Below are positions 8,993-18,270 of a DNA stretch of 64,000 nt, piece by piece (the first letter of the stretch is position 1; each line of letters opens with the position of its first letter). The notes under the pieces were generated by a model that was not told the DNA's origin, ran no database searches, and worked only from the letters and a program-made list of their open reading frames with translations. The stretch covers positions 124,001 to 188,000 of the forward strand of contig NZ_WPZQ01000011.1 in NCBI RefSeq assembly GCF_013030265.1, written 5' to 3'. The position numbers and the translations under genes are program-made. Source of the DNA: Ruegeria arenilitoris. Lineage in GTDB: Bacteria; Pseudomonadota; Alphaproteobacteria; Rhodobacterales; Rhodobacteraceae.

Positions 8993-10042
8993 ATGACAGC
9001 GGATATCGCAATCGATGCGCGTGGCGTGTGGAAAGTTTTCGGAGCAAAGGCGCAAGACGCGTTGATGGCCATTCACAATGAGGGGCTGAGCAAGGCGGAG
9101 GTACTTGAACGCTTCAACTGCGTTGTAGGTGTTGCCGATGCCAGTTTCGAGATCGAACGCGGTGAGCTGTTTTGCGTTATGGGTCTGTCCGGGTCGGGTA
9201 AGTCGACTCTGGTGCGCCACGTCAACCGTCTGCTGGAACCCACGGATGGCCATATCTACCTCGACGGCGATGACGTGATGGGCCTGAAGGACGAAGGCCT
9301 TCGTGATTTGCGCAATCGCCGCGTTGCGATGGTGTTCCAGAACTTTGGCCTGATGCCCCACCGTACTGTTCGTGACAACGTAGCTATGCCCCTGGAAATT
9401 CGCGGTACCGGCAAGGCGCGTCGCTGGGAAGAGGCGGATCGCGTTCTTGAACTGGTGGAACTGAGCGGCTGGGAAGACAAATACGCGCACGAACTGTCTG
9501 GTGGTATGCAGCAGCGGGTTGGTCTTGCCCGCGCTATCGCTGCGGACCCGGAGATTTTGTTGATGGACGAGCCGTTCTCGGCCCTTGACCCGCTGATCCG
9601 CAAACAGTTGCAGGATCAGTTCATGGAGCTCAGCAACAAACTCAACAAGACTACGATGTTTATCACGCACGATCTTGATGAAGCCATTCGTATCGGCCAT
9701 CGAATTGCGATTATGAAAGACGGGCGCATAGTTCAGATTGGCACGCCGGAAGAGATCATTCTGAATCCGGCAGATGACTATGTTGCTGACTTCGTTGCCG
9801 GGATTTCAAAACTCAACATGATCTTTGCCCATGCGGTGATGAAGCCGGTTGAAGAATTCGAGGCACATCACGGTGAGGTTCCGACAGACGCCAAAGAGGC
9901 ACATCCCGACATGGATTTGTCTGATCTCATGAACCTCTGCGTAGATGGTCACGGGGTTGTGGCTGTCACTCAGGACGGCAAGACCGTGGGCGTGATCAAC
10001 CGGGCGGGTCTGATCCGCGCCATTCAAGACAGTCAGGCATAA
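8993..10042 (+). CDS. proV: Quaternary-amine ABC transporter ATP-binding protein
   Basis: 349-residue ATPase of the ProV/OpuAA family (symbol at family level). The family-specific N-terminal helix NEGLSKAEVLERFNCVVGVADASF precedes Walker A GLSGSGKS (64-71), Q-loop (FQNFGLMPHRTV), signature LSGGMQQ (168-174) and Walker B ILLMDEP (188-194). A C-terminal extension (about 275-349) ends in one recognisable CBS-like segment (VVAVTQDGKTVGVINRAGLI), the place where ProV/OpuA carry ionic-strength-sensing CBS domains. The start has GGTGAG upstream. It powers the permease encoded 10 bases downstream. Confidence 0.94.
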   Translation: MTADIAIDARGVWKVFGAKAQDALMAIHNEGLSKAEVLERFNCVVGVADASFEIERGELFCVMGLSGSGKSTLVRHVNRLLEPTDGHIYLDGDDVMGLKDEGLRDLRNRRVAMVFQNFGLMPHRTVRDNVAMPLEIRGTGKARRWEEADRVLELVELSGWEDKYAHELSGGMQQRVGLARAIAADPEILLMDEPFSALDPLIRKQLQDQFMELSNKLNKTTMFITHDLDEAIRIGHRIAIMKDGRIVQIGTPEEIILNPADDYVADFVAGISKLNMIFAHAVMKPVEEFEAHHGEVPTDAKEAHPDMDLSDLMNLCVDGHGVVAVTQDGKTVGVINRAGLIRAIQDSQA

Positions 10043-10052
10043 GGGAACGGCG

Positions 10053-11570
10053 ATGAAACACGTTGACGTACAACAGGTCCAACCCGAGACCGCTGACCGC
10101 CTGAACGGCCTGATAGGTGATTTCGTCGGGCAGGGCGAGGCGTATTATCAGAAAACATTCTCCTACATGATGCAGGCACCGGGTTACCGGTTTACCCTGA
10201 ACAAGGCAGCTGCGATTCTTGGGCCGATCTGGTTTGGAGCGCGCGGTCTCTGGTCGTGGTTTCTGACTTTTCTGGTTCTTGAAACACTGGCTTACATACA
10301 GATAGGGCTGGGTCTTTTTGGTGATCTTGGGCGCGAATTTCGCGAACGGGCCGAGCAGATCGAACAAACCCTTGATCTTCGCCGACAACAGATCGAAGCG
10401 GCCGAACAATCGGGGGCCGCCTCGCTCGATTCCCTGAAACGTGCGGCAGAGTCGCTAGAGGGGGCTTTGGCCGGGGCTCAGGACGCTGCTCGAAGTGCCG
10501 ATTCAACGGGGATCACATATCTGGCAGCAGGCATCGTCCTGTTGCTGGTCGTAAAGTTTATCGCTGCGTCATTGGCCAACTGGACCTTAGAGGGTCAGTT
10601 CGCCCGCTGGCGATCAGATTCCAGCGTGGCTCATGGGTGGTCCATGGTACGGATGATTGTTGCATCGGCACTGACCCTGGTCGTTGTCATTCTGTCCGCA
10701 ATAAAATTTGCGCAACCCGATGCGTTTGCGATCCTCAAGACTTTTCCAACCAACCGTGACTGGCGATTGAATGTCGGGGATGGTGTGCAGGCAGTCTTTG
10801 AATGGACCAAAACTGCTGGTCGAGGTTTCTTTGACGGGCTGACATACGGGATGCGCACCCTGTTGGACTGGATCGAGGTGGTTCTGGTCGACACGCCCTG
10901 GCCAGTGGTTTCGCTGGTTATCATTATGTTGGCTTACCTTTCCGCGGGTGCGCGTGTTGCGATTTTCACCGGCGCTGCATTGGCCTATCTCGGGTTACTG
11001 GATTTCTGGGAAAAGGCGATGACCACTATCGCACTGTTGGGTGCTGCAGCGATGATCTCAATTACGCTGGGCATCCCACTTGGTATCTATTGTGCGCGTC
11101 GGCCCAGGGCCTTTGCCATCGTGCGGCCGATACTGGACTTCATGCAATCGATGCCATCCTTTGTTTATCTGATCCCGGTGGTCGCATTCATCGGATCCGG
11201 TAAACCCGCAGGTGTGGTCGCGACCATGATTTTTGGCAGTCCACCCGTCATTCGCTTTACCGTCCTTGGTTTGCAGCAGGTTCCCGAAACCGTGCGCGAG
11301 GCTGCTTTGGCATTTGGTGCCACCCCGCGCTATCTGCTTTGGCGCGTAGATCTTCCACTTGCGCACAAAACCATCATGGCAGGTGTCAATCAGACCATCC
11401 TGATGTCATTGGCCATGGTTGTTGTCGCATCGCTGATCGGGGCAAAGGGACTGGGCGAAGATGTTCTGGAGGCGTTGCAATATGCTGCGGCGGGGCAGGG
11501 TATATTGGCAGGCCTAGCCATTTTGTTTTGCGCTCTCATTCTGGATCGTATTGTGGCCGGTAAGAAGTGA
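10053..11570 (+). CDS. proW: Quaternary-amine ABC transporter permease with long N-terminal extension
   Basis: 505 residues; ordinary ProW-type permeases are about 280-390. The C-terminal half (about 290-500) is the transport domain, with several membrane helices and the coupling motif around EAALAFGATPRYLLWRVDLPLA. The N-terminal 240 residues hold two membrane segments (about 55-75 and 152-172) separated by a charged, probably coiled-coil helix of about 70 residues (REFRERAEQIEQTLDLRRQQ onward). Marine ProW-like permeases can have such extensions; their function is not known to me. It is the last gene of the operon; symbol at family level. Confidence 0.92.
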   Translation: MKHVDVQQVQPETADRLNGLIGDFVGQGEAYYQKTFSYMMQAPGYRFTLNKAAAILGPIWFGARGLWSWFLTFLVLETLAYIQIGLGLFGDLGREFRERAEQIEQTLDLRRQQIEAAEQSGAASLDSLKRAAESLEGALAGAQDAARSADSTGITYLAAGIVLLLVVKFIAASLANWTLEGQFARWRSDSSVAHGWSMVRMIVASALTLVVVILSAIKFAQPDAFAILKTFPTNRDWRLNVGDGVQAVFEWTKTAGRGFFDGLTYGMRTLLDWIEVVLVDTPWPVVSLVIIMLAYLSAGARVAIFTGAALAYLGLLDFWEKAMTTIALLGAAAMISITLGIPLGIYCARRPRAFAIVRPILDFMQSMPSFVYLIPVVAFIGSGKPAGVVATMIFGSPPVIRFTVLGLQQVPETVREAALAFGATPRYLLWRVDLPLAHKTIMAGVNQTILMSLAMVVVASLIGAKGLGEDVLEALQYAAAGQGILAGLAILFCALILDRIVAGKK

Positions 11571-12206
11571 GCCCTATTGCGAATTTGATATCAGCTAAAT
11601 CGTCCTGACTTCAAATCCCGTGGTGCAATGTCTTTTGAGCCGTGTGCACAAAAAGGATTCACTTCGGGCGACTGTCATGGCTCAAGCTGATGGCACTGTT
11701 GCCAACTGTCAGGTGATCTTCCACCTTTAGACATTGTGGGCGATGTGGTCAAAGTGGAGGTAAGGCGCTGGTTGCATGCGCACCCTTTCTAGCGGTGAAT
11801 ATGCTCATCTCGCTCGGGGAGAAAATCGACCAATTTTGAACAAGGGCCTGCTGCACACACATCCGGACAGTGAACAAAATGAAGACAGCGGGAAAGCGCT
11901 AACGTCTAGCCACTTGTTTGCGGTTCACATTTGGTTTTCCCGTCTAGCCTTCAGGAGCGGGGCCAGCGGTTGCTAAAGTCCAAGTGAAAATACAACTGAT
12001 ACAATCACTGGCGCTTCTCTGATACATTTCGAACCCAGAGTCTTCTCATCCCGCTGAACGCCAACGCGCTACAATCGCCCCGAGGAAGACCGGAATATGT
12101 CACACAAGCGACTGCCAAGCCTCGGTGCTGCCATCGCTCCTTTAGTAGGACAATTGTGGGTTGGTGAATTCAGAACCTGTCAGAGACGGATTTTCGAGTC
12201 GGTGGC
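11571..12206. other. Intergenic region, no supportable gene
   Basis: 636 bases between the ABC permease and a membrane-protein gene. The one modest open frame (11776-11976, plus) has no recognisable family and no good ribosome site. The recognisable element is the bipartite motif at 11994-12024. No clear intrinsic terminator was found after the permease stop. Confidence 0.6.
11994..12024 (+). promoter_or_regulatory. Bipartite motif, copy 1 (AACTGATACAA-N14-CTGATA)
   Basis: First of three plus-strand copies of AAYTGATACAW-N14-CTGAYA with identical 14-base spacing (others at 14964 and 19843). It ends 182 bases before the membrane-protein start at 12207. The halves could be -35 and -10 elements for a non-housekeeping sigma factor (TGATAC, 16 bases, CTGAYA) or a two-part operator. 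Inference from repetition and spacing only. Confidence 0.5.
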
Positions 12207-13484
12207 ATGACTGCCACCAGTATTGCTCTTTTCGCAGTCGGCATCGGTAGCGTCACTTTCGCATTCTGGGGGCATTATACCCACTCGGGCCAGCAGAGCT
12301 TTGAAGGCATGAGCGGAATGATCCCGATCGCCTCAGGGGTATTTGGTGGGCTACTCTTAGTTTCCGCCCTGCTGTTGACCGTATATCAGTTTTTGGTCCC
12401 CTCTATGGAACAGGATCTTGCCACGTTGTCGTTTCCAGAAGCTCCGCGGTACTCAGACTATAACCATTGGATTTGGTTATCGGTTACCGTAGCGATACTG
12501 GCTCTGTTCGACCTTTTCTGTCGCATGACAGTTGGCGTGTCTGGCATATTGATTGTGTTTTCATGGTTTGAGAGTGGGGCTTCTCGCTGGGGTTTGAGCA
12601 TACTCTTTCTGGGGGTCCTGACCGTACATACGTTGATGGTGACTGATACGATCGGAACGATCCATACTCGCTATTTTGGCCAACCAGACTCCTCGGTCGT
12701 GGTTGGTCATGATCTGCACAACGAGGTGTTTCGTCTTTATCCAACTATAGGGGGAGGTGAGATCGTGACTTCACATGGCGGTACCTACGAAGATAACGAC
12801 GTATTTGTCGACCGATTTGCCGATCTGCAATGGGAGAAAACTCTGCGGTTTGGTCAGCGTGAGCAGGATGTTTTGGGCTGGCAGTCTTTTACGACCAAGT
12901 CGGCGATCAAGGCCGGCGTGCTCCATTTTGCGACATTGGGTTTGCTTGGGTTGTTCTTCGTTGGACTAATCGGTTGGTCCGTTGACTATCAGGGCGAGCT
13001 TGAGACCGCTTCGGCCTCGGCTCTTGAGGCCGGATTCAGCTGGTTGTGGCAACATCATCGGGTCGTGTTTCTGGCAGCTGTGTTGGCAGGCGTCGGAACG
13101 ATGATCGGATTGGTGACCTGGGCTCATGACCCGAAGCTCGTTGAAAGACTTCAGCCGGGTGATGTATTTGCACCGCTGCCAGAGGCGATCCGACCTGGTA
13201 AGGTGATCAAAGGCATTGTTGTCGATCATTCGGCGGAACAGGCTCATTTCAATAATCAGTCTGGATCGAGAGTGTCGCATTACAATCTGTTAGTGCGGAT
13301 TGATGAAGTTTTCGCACATTCAATCTGGCTAAGGATCACTTTGGAGAACATCAAACCGGTCCGGGATTGGGTGAGTGAAGCGGTGTCGCTAAAGGGTGTA
13401 GCAGAGACATTCATCGTGCAGGATGATCTGTCCATCATACCGCAGAAACTACATCGTGCGGGGGTTCTATCGCATTCCTACTAG
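12207..13484 (+). CDS. Unknown multi-pass membrane protein
   Basis: 425 residues, no family recognised. Hydrophobic segments at about 4-22, 36-60, 88-107, 108-128 and 130-148 form an N-terminal membrane cluster. A soluble region follows (about 150-235, containing VVVGHDLHNEVFRLYPTIGGG), then two further segments (about 243-262 and 288-308) and a C-terminal soluble domain of about 115 residues. The ATG at 12207 has no strong ribosome site. It stands alone, preceded by motif copy 1 and followed by a hairpin terminator shared with the convergent neighbour. The length and open, uniform frame make it a genuine gene; the function is unknown. Confidence 0.75.
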   Translation: MTATSIALFAVGIGSVTFAFWGHYTHSGQQSFEGMSGMIPIASGVFGGLLLVSALLLTVYQFLVPSMEQDLATLSFPEAPRYSDYNHWIWLSVTVAILALFDLFCRMTVGVSGILIVFSWFESGASRWGLSILFLGVLTVHTLMVTDTIGTIHTRYFGQPDSSVVVGHDLHNEVFRLYPTIGGGEIVTSHGGTYEDNDVFVDRFADLQWEKTLRFGQREQDVLGWQSFTTKSAIKAGVLHFATLGLLGLFFVGLIGWSVDYQGELETASASALEAGFSWLWQHHRVVFLAAVLAGVGTMIGLVTWAHDPKLVERLQPGDVFAPLPEAIRPGKVIKGIVVDHSAEQAHFNNQSGSRVSHYNLLVRIDEVFAHSIWLRITLENIKPVRDWVSEAVSLKGVAETFIVQDDLSIIPQKLHRAGVLSHSY

Positions 13485-13540
13485 AAGGCGGCGTGCAAGA
13501 TTACTTCCTTCGGAAAATGCGTGCCATGAGTGAGAGAAAC

Positions 13541-13586
13541 AGCTCAGTGCAGGGTTTACGTCAGATCCCCTCTGCACTGAGTTATT
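13541..13586. terminator. Bidirectional terminator between convergent genes
   Basis: Perfect 10-bp stem CTCAGTGCAG (13543-13552) and CTGCACTGAG (13572-13581), loop 19 bases, followed by T-rich sequence on both strands (TTATTACTTT after the right arm; TGTTTCTCTC on the minus strand after the left). It serves the membrane-protein gene on the plus strand and the NTF2-like gene ending at 13601 on the minus strand. Confidence 0.68.
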
Positions 13587-13600
13587 ACTTTGGGAAAAAC

Positions 13601-14014
13601 CTACACTTCGACAACACTGGTAACCGTCTCGCGGAAGTAGTCCAGCAGACCATCCGCCTCGTGAGACAAGATATACGTAAGGCTTTTTACTTCCCTTTGT
13701 TGGACGCCGTAGAAAAACTGCTGGCGAAAGGAAGTCAGATACCAGCCATCACCTAGCTCTACGCAATTTGTGCCCAATGATTTTGTGCCCTCGGGGAACA
13801 CCTCTGCGCCCAATCGGCCAACGAGTACCATCAGCTCATCGCGGTTTTTTGCCTGCTGCCAACTGATGTCGGTATCATCGCGAAAGTGATCGATCCGAAA
13901 ATCAATATCCTGCGCGATCAGTTCAAACATCGTCGGATCACCAGCAACAAATTTGGCGATGACTTGTTCGATAACTGTTTCCTCAACAATCGCAGATTTC
14001 GGTTCCATGTTCAT
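13601..14014 (-). CDS. SnoaL/NTF2-like protein
   Basis: 137 residues with the pattern of a small NTF2-fold (SnoaL-like) protein: an N-terminal helix (EETVIEQVIAKFVAG), an early LIAQDIDFRIDHF strand-helix, and alternating beta strands such as GWYLTSFRQQFFYG. Members include small hydrolases, isomerases and ligand-binding proteins, so no activity can be assigned. It is divergent from a LysR-type gene 90 bases away; the dyads in between suggest that LysR protein controls it. Confidence 0.65.
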   Translation of the reverse strand: MNMEPKSAIVEETVIEQVIAKFVAGDPTMFELIAQDIDFRIDHFRDDTDISWQQAKNRDELMVLVGRLGAEVFPEGTKSLGTNCVELGDGWYLTSFRQQFFYGVQQREVKSLTYILSHEADGLLDYFRETVTSVVEV

Positions 14015-14071
14015 AGACTCCTCTTTGTTTAACGAATGGAGTCTGTCATCGCTGCATGGTAAAGGTAATTG

Positions 14072-14106
14072 CTATATCAATTATGAATGATATAGATATT
14101 ATCTAT
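14072..14106. promoter_or_regulatory. LysR-type dyad symmetries
   Basis: Two inverted repeats lie between the divergent NTF2-like and LysR genes. CTATATC (14072-14078) and GATATAG (14089-14095) are separated by 10 bases, close to LysR T-N11-A geometry. ATAGAT-ATT-ATCTAT (14092-14106) is perfect and overlaps the LysR start codon at 14105. They fit activation of the divergent gene with autorepression, as is common for LysR proteins. Confidence 0.5.
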
Positions 14107-14926
14107 GATAGAGCTAAACTCCTTACGCTATTTTGTCAGTGCCTATGAGGTCAGGACTTTTAGCAAAGCGGCACGAGAGAACGGCGTTAGCCAGCCAACA
14201 GTCTCGGCTGCGATTCAAAAGCTTGAAGATCGTCTTGGCGCATCTTTGTTTCTACGCTCAAAAACTGGCTTAACACCAACACCGCTAGGGACGCGGCTTT
14301 ACCATGACGCGCTGAACAGCGTCGCTCATCTCACAACACTCGAGAGCCGAATTCTAAATCAGCCGAAACAGAATGTCCGGATCCATTGCGCACCAGATAT
14401 GCTGATCAATAGCCTCGCGTCAGGACTCAGCAGTCTTCGCCACGAGTTTTCCGATCTGGCCTTCAGTTTTACAGCCGATGCGAAGGATAGCGACATCGCC
14501 TATACTACTGACGTCTGCCTTCCTGCTTCACATAGTTTCATTTTATTGGAGGAAGAGCCTTTTGGCTTGGCGTTCTCAAGTAAGCATCCGCTTGCCACCC
14601 TGAGCGAGGTGCGACTGGAGGATGTTTGTAGGCACCCAGTAATTCACAGGCCTTACTGCCCGAACGCTGATCATATGGATATGAATGCACTCAGCGCAGC
14701 GCCCGCTGCGCAGACTATGAACGACCCACAGTTGATGGATCTGGTTGCGGCGGATCTTGGCATCGCTTTCACCCCACGCTCACATGCCAGATACCGTGAA
14801 GATGTCGTCTGGGTACCACTTGCGGATAGAAACGCAGGAACACGTAAAGCCGGGATTTCCCATCGACGATCGGCGTTGGCCACCAAGCTGGCAAAGAAGC
14901 TGGCTGAGGTTATCAAAAGTGGCTGA
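14105..14926 (+). CDS. LysR-family transcriptional regulator
   Basis: 273 residues, somewhat short for the family (about 290-310). The N-terminal winged helix-turn-helix is clear (LNSLRYFVSAYEVRTFSKAARENGVSQPTVSAAIQKLEDRLGASLF, given here as its segments around residues 4-50). The effector-binding domain (about 90-270) is compact, with strands such as FGLAFSSKHPLA and VAADLGIAFTP. The divergent NTF2-like gene is the likely target. The inducer is unknown. Confidence 0.88.
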   Translation: MIELNSLRYFVSAYEVRTFSKAARENGVSQPTVSAAIQKLEDRLGASLFLRSKTGLTPTPLGTRLYHDALNSVAHLTTLESRILNQPKQNVRIHCAPDMLINSLASGLSSLRHEFSDLAFSFTADAKDSDIAYTTDVCLPASHSFILLEEEPFGLAFSSKHPLATLSEVRLEDVCRHPVIHRPYCPNADHMDMNALSAAPAAQTMNDPQLMDLVAADLGIAFTPRSHARYREDVVWVPLADRNAGTRKAGISHRRSALATKLAKKLAEVIKSG

Positions 14927-14963
14927 CCTTTTCATATAAAGGCGACCCTCTGGCAAATGATAC

Positions 14964-14994
14964 AATTGATACATCTTGCAATGTTTCTCTGACA
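14964..14994 (+). promoter_or_regulatory. Bipartite motif, copy 2 (AATTGATACAT-N14-CTGACA)
   Basis: Second copy of the AAYTGATACAW-N14-CTGAYA motif. It ends 83 bases before the secreted-protein start at 15078. The first half is preceded by another GATACA, giving a partial direct repeat TGATACAATTGATACAT at 14958-14974. Confidence 0.5.
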
Positions 14995-15077
14995 CAAACC
15001 GGCCTTAGCCTGATGGTTTGAGTAAATGGAACCTGTTGACCTGCCCAGGTTCACCTGCAGCGGGAGAGAGCGAGAGA

Positions 15078-15833
15078 ATGAGTGGCCAAAGTCGTACCGG
15101 ATTTGCATCAGCAGCACTGGTGTTACTGCTTTCCAAATCGGCACTGGGATGTCAGCCCATGCACCAAGTGAATTACAAGACAGATGGAGGCTACTTCGAC
15201 ATTCGACTGAACGGTGTTCTGGTAATGGCAGGAGATAGCTATTCAGGTGTTGTGAAACTCGATCAGGGTTTAATGGATGGTGAGAATACAATTACGGTTA
15301 CGTATGACGCCAAGGGCGCGCAGGATGTAGCTTATTTCGCAGTGCATGAAGGATGCGAGGGCGAATTTCCGAACGAACAATCTCTGGCTTCGGTGGAAAT
15401 TCACGGCGATGGAGAGCAAGAATTGGTCTTCGATAGCCAGAGCCCGGTTGAGGCTTTTTTTCCCGGGGCAGTTATAAGCGACGGCAAGGGCCTGCTTGAT
15501 GCGGTAAAAGAGCTACAGGCCGCAGTTCAAAGGCGAGATGTCGAAACCGTATTTGCTTTCCACGAACCTCTTCTGACCAAAATGGCTGAAAGCGGTGCTC
15601 CGATGGAGCGGATCAATGCTCATGTCACCAAGATGCTGACGGAAGGCGAAATTACCCTAATGCAAAACCTGACTTTGACACCGGTCTTGGATGGGTTGGC
15701 CTGGGAAGTTTTGGCCCCCTCCAGTCAGCCGCCTGTTGTTGTTCACCTTGAGCAGGATGGTGGGCAGTATGAATGGACCAGCGGAACGCGATGGGTTTTT
15801 GTTGATAACGCTTGGTACGTTATCGAACCGTGA
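15078..15833 (+). CDS. Unknown secreted protein
   Basis: About 251 residues from the ATG at 15078; an in-frame TTG at 15018 would add 20 residues but leaves the signal peptide internal. Residues 1-24 form a hydrophobic export signal ending SALGC, which may be a non-canonical lipobox or a normal cleavage site. The mature N-terminal part (about 30-125) looks like an all-beta domain (YFDIRLNGVLVMAGD, NTITVTYDAKG), and the C-terminal part (about 140-251) is mixed helix/strand ending WVFVDNAWYVIEP. No family recognised. It lies 112 bases before the hybrid kinase gene. Confidence 0.7.
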   Translation: MSGQSRTGFASAALVLLLSKSALGCQPMHQVNYKTDGGYFDIRLNGVLVMAGDSYSGVVKLDQGLMDGENTITVTYDAKGAQDVAYFAVHEGCEGEFPNEQSLASVEIHGDGEQELVFDSQSPVEAFFPGAVISDGKGLLDAVKELQAAVQRRDVETVFAFHEPLLTKMAESGAPMERINAHVTKMLTEGEITLMQNLTLTPVLDGLAWEVLAPSSQPPVVVHLEQDGGQYEWTSGTRWVFVDNAWYVIEP

Positions 15834-15945
15834 AGCTATCTTGTGGGTTCAGGTTATGGCTTGTCGGCTACCGCATCTCCCGACAAACTGATCTGAGCCA
15901 GCAAGTGCACCGCCTTGATCCAACCGGTCTTAGAGGACAGCGAAA

Positions 15946-18267
15946 ATGACGACAGCTCAGGATATGGCAACCTGTGTCGAGGGTAGTTCACAAATCGATG
16001 TCACCCAGTTCGAAGACCTGCTCAATGCCATGGACGAAGGGGTCGCACTATTTGATATCGATGGCAGTTTTCTTCTGTGTAATGACAAATACATGGAAAT
16101 GCTGGCGCCATCAGGTCATCCACGACCCGCTGAAGGAACCTCATCTCAACAGGTCGCGCTTGGCTTTTTTGGAACGGGCTATCTTCAGCCGGTAGATGGC
16201 ATGGATGAGGCGATGCTTTCGCGTTCTGTTGGAGTGCCTACTGATCCGGGGCAGGTATTTGAGTTCAGAAACGCGGACGGGTGCACCATTGCCGCCACTA
16301 CCAAAATTACCTTAGGCGGCAGGGCACTGGTGCGCTTGCAGTTTCTCGAGGAAGCGAAAACGCCCGATCAATCAGCGCGTGACATGTTGCTAGATGCGTT
16401 TCAGGCATTGGATGAAGGTCTCGTTCTTTGCGATGAGAACATGCGTTTCGTCTTTGCCAACACGGCGTGGAAGAACATGATGTATGGTGCGCGGCCGCAT
16501 CTTACTCCTGAACCCGGCGACGAAGTTGTCGAAAAGGTTATCGAGCTGGTCAAGGACGGCTTCTACGATATCCCTGCGGATCAGAGCCAAGAGGATTACA
16601 TCAATTGGCTGATGACCGAGATGTCCCAGCACGGGAAACAGGTAGAGATACGCACCGCAGAGGGCAAACACTATGTGGGTGCCTCACATTTGACCGCGTA
16701 CGGCGGATCCCTGTTGTTTGTACGCGATCTGACTAATCAGCGTAGGGCTGAGGCGACGCGGCTCGAAGCCGTGAACGGCGCTATCGATGCAGTGGACTAC
16801 CCTCTGGTTTTGTTTGATGCGGATGAGAAGTTCGTGCTGGCCAATAAGGCGTGGTACGCGATGATCGAGCCTACGGGGTTGGATCCGCAGCCTGGTGACC
16901 CTGGAAATGAGTTTTTCTGGTCCATTGTCGACTCTGATTATTACCTGCGCCCGGAGGGTATGAGTAAGGAAGACTACTTTGCCGCCGGAATGGCCTTAAT
17001 CTACAACTACGGACGCGAGTTTCCGCTGCAAACCTCTGATGGCAGGGTTTTTCTAGGAAGCTCGAATGTCACCGCGCTGGGTGGATTTCTGCTGTCCTAT
17101 CGGGAAATCACCGAACAGATCCGCGCCGAGGCAGAGCTGGAACAACAGCGTGAGGTGGCTCATCAGAACGAAAAGCTCTCGGCCCTTGGGGAACTGCTGG
17201 CCGGCGTTGCGCATGAGCTGAACAATCCATTGTCGGTGATTTTCGGATATAGCCAGATGTTGCAGGGCAAGGTGAGCGATCCCGTGCTGTCCGAACGGAT
17301 TGATCTGATGTGCCAGTCCGCCGAACGCGCGGGAAAGATCGTAAAAACCTTTCTTGCGATGGCACGTCAGCGTCCAACCCGGATAGATATCTGTTCGCTT
17401 AACGACGTCGTGGCGACAGCATTGGAGGTGTCGGGCTACTCGCTGAAAACCAACGGCACTGTTGTCGAGACTGATCTAGACGCGACCGCGCCTCCGATTG
17501 CGGGTGATTTCGATCAGCTGGCGCAGGTTTTCAGCAATCTCATTGTCAATGCTGGCCACGCTCTTCACGAACAGCGCGAGGAAGGCCGCATTCTTGTGCG
17601 GTCGTATCACGATGTCGACGAGAACCGAACCGTGGTCGAAATCCGCGACAACGGTCCGGGTATTCCTGCAGACATTCAGAACCGGGTTTTCGAACCATTC
17701 TTTACCACTAAGGAAGTCGGCGAAGGGACCGGCGTTGGGCTTGCCTTTAGCCATAAGATTATCGAAGGCCACGAAGGTGAGTTGTCATTGCGATCTGTTC
17801 CGGGTGAAGGCACAAGTTTTTACGTCAAGCTGAATGCGGTCCATGATGACAACACGCGGAACGAGCTGGATCGATTGGCCCCCACGCCGTCGAAGTCGCT
17901 GTCCTGTCTGGTGGTTGATGACGAGGCCGGCGTGGCGCAATTGCTTTCGGACATACTCACCGACGAAGGCCATTCGGTCGAAATGACGACCACGCCCCGT
18001 AAGGCGCTGCACATGGCCGAGGCCAGGGAATTTGATGTGATCCTGAGCGATTTCAAAATGCCCGATATGGATGGCGAAGCGTTCTATGAAGCCCTGCGCC
18101 TGATTTCACCGAATAGCGCCAATCGCGTGGGTTTCATAACCGGTGATGCCCTGAGTGAGAATGTCCGTGAATTCTTTGCACGATCAAAACGCCCCTATAT
18201 CGAAAAACCAATCATTAAACGCGAGCTTTTGACGTTGATCCGGCTCGTGCTCTACGAACTGGAATAG
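15946..18267 (+). CDS. Hybrid sensor histidine kinase, three PAS domains
   Basis: 773-residue hybrid kinase with no membrane segment, so cytosolic sensing is likely. Three PAS units are at about 21-135, 147-265 and 275-390; all share the pattern A-DEG--LFD-(x)-F-L-N--W. Then come HisKA (LSALGELLAGVAHELNNPLS, phosphoacceptor His423), an ATPase domain (N-box NLIVNAGHAL, G-boxes DNGPGIP and GTGVGLAFSHKI) and a C-terminal receiver with Asp702 in ILSDFKMPDMDG. The response-regulator gene begins 3 bases after its stop, so they form one operon. The ligand sensed by the PAS units is unknown. Confidence 0.93.
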   Translation: MTTAQDMATCVEGSSQIDVTQFEDLLNAMDEGVALFDIDGSFLLCNDKYMEMLAPSGHPRPAEGTSSQQVALGFFGTGYLQPVDGMDEAMLSRSVGVPTDPGQVFEFRNADGCTIAATTKITLGGRALVRLQFLEEAKTPDQSARDMLLDAFQALDEGLVLCDENMRFVFANTAWKNMMYGARPHLTPEPGDEVVEKVIELVKDGFYDIPADQSQEDYINWLMTEMSQHGKQVEIRTAEGKHYVGASHLTAYGGSLLFVRDLTNQRRAEATRLEAVNGAIDAVDYPLVLFDADEKFVLANKAWYAMIEPTGLDPQPGDPGNEFFWSIVDSDYYLRPEGMSKEDYFAAGMALIYNYGREFPLQTSDGRVFLGSSNVTALGGFLLSYREITEQIRAEAELEQQREVAHQNEKLSALGELLAGVAHELNNPLSVIFGYSQMLQGKVSDPVLSERIDLMCQSAERAGKIVKTFLAMARQRPTRIDICSLNDVVATALEVSGYSLKTNGTVVETDLDATAPPIAGDFDQLAQVFSNLIVNAGHALHEQREEGRILVRSYHDVDENRTVVEIRDNGPGIPADIQNRVFEPFFTTKEVGEGTGVGLAFSHKIIEGHEGELSLRSVPGEGTSFYVKLNAVHDDNTRNELDRLAPTPSKSLSCLVVDDEAGVAQLLSDILTDEGHSVEMTTTPRKALHMAEAREFDVILSDFKMPDMDGEAFYEALRLISPNSANRVGFITGDALSENVREFFARSKRPYIEKPIIKRELLTLIRLVLYELE

Positions 18268-18270
18268 CCT

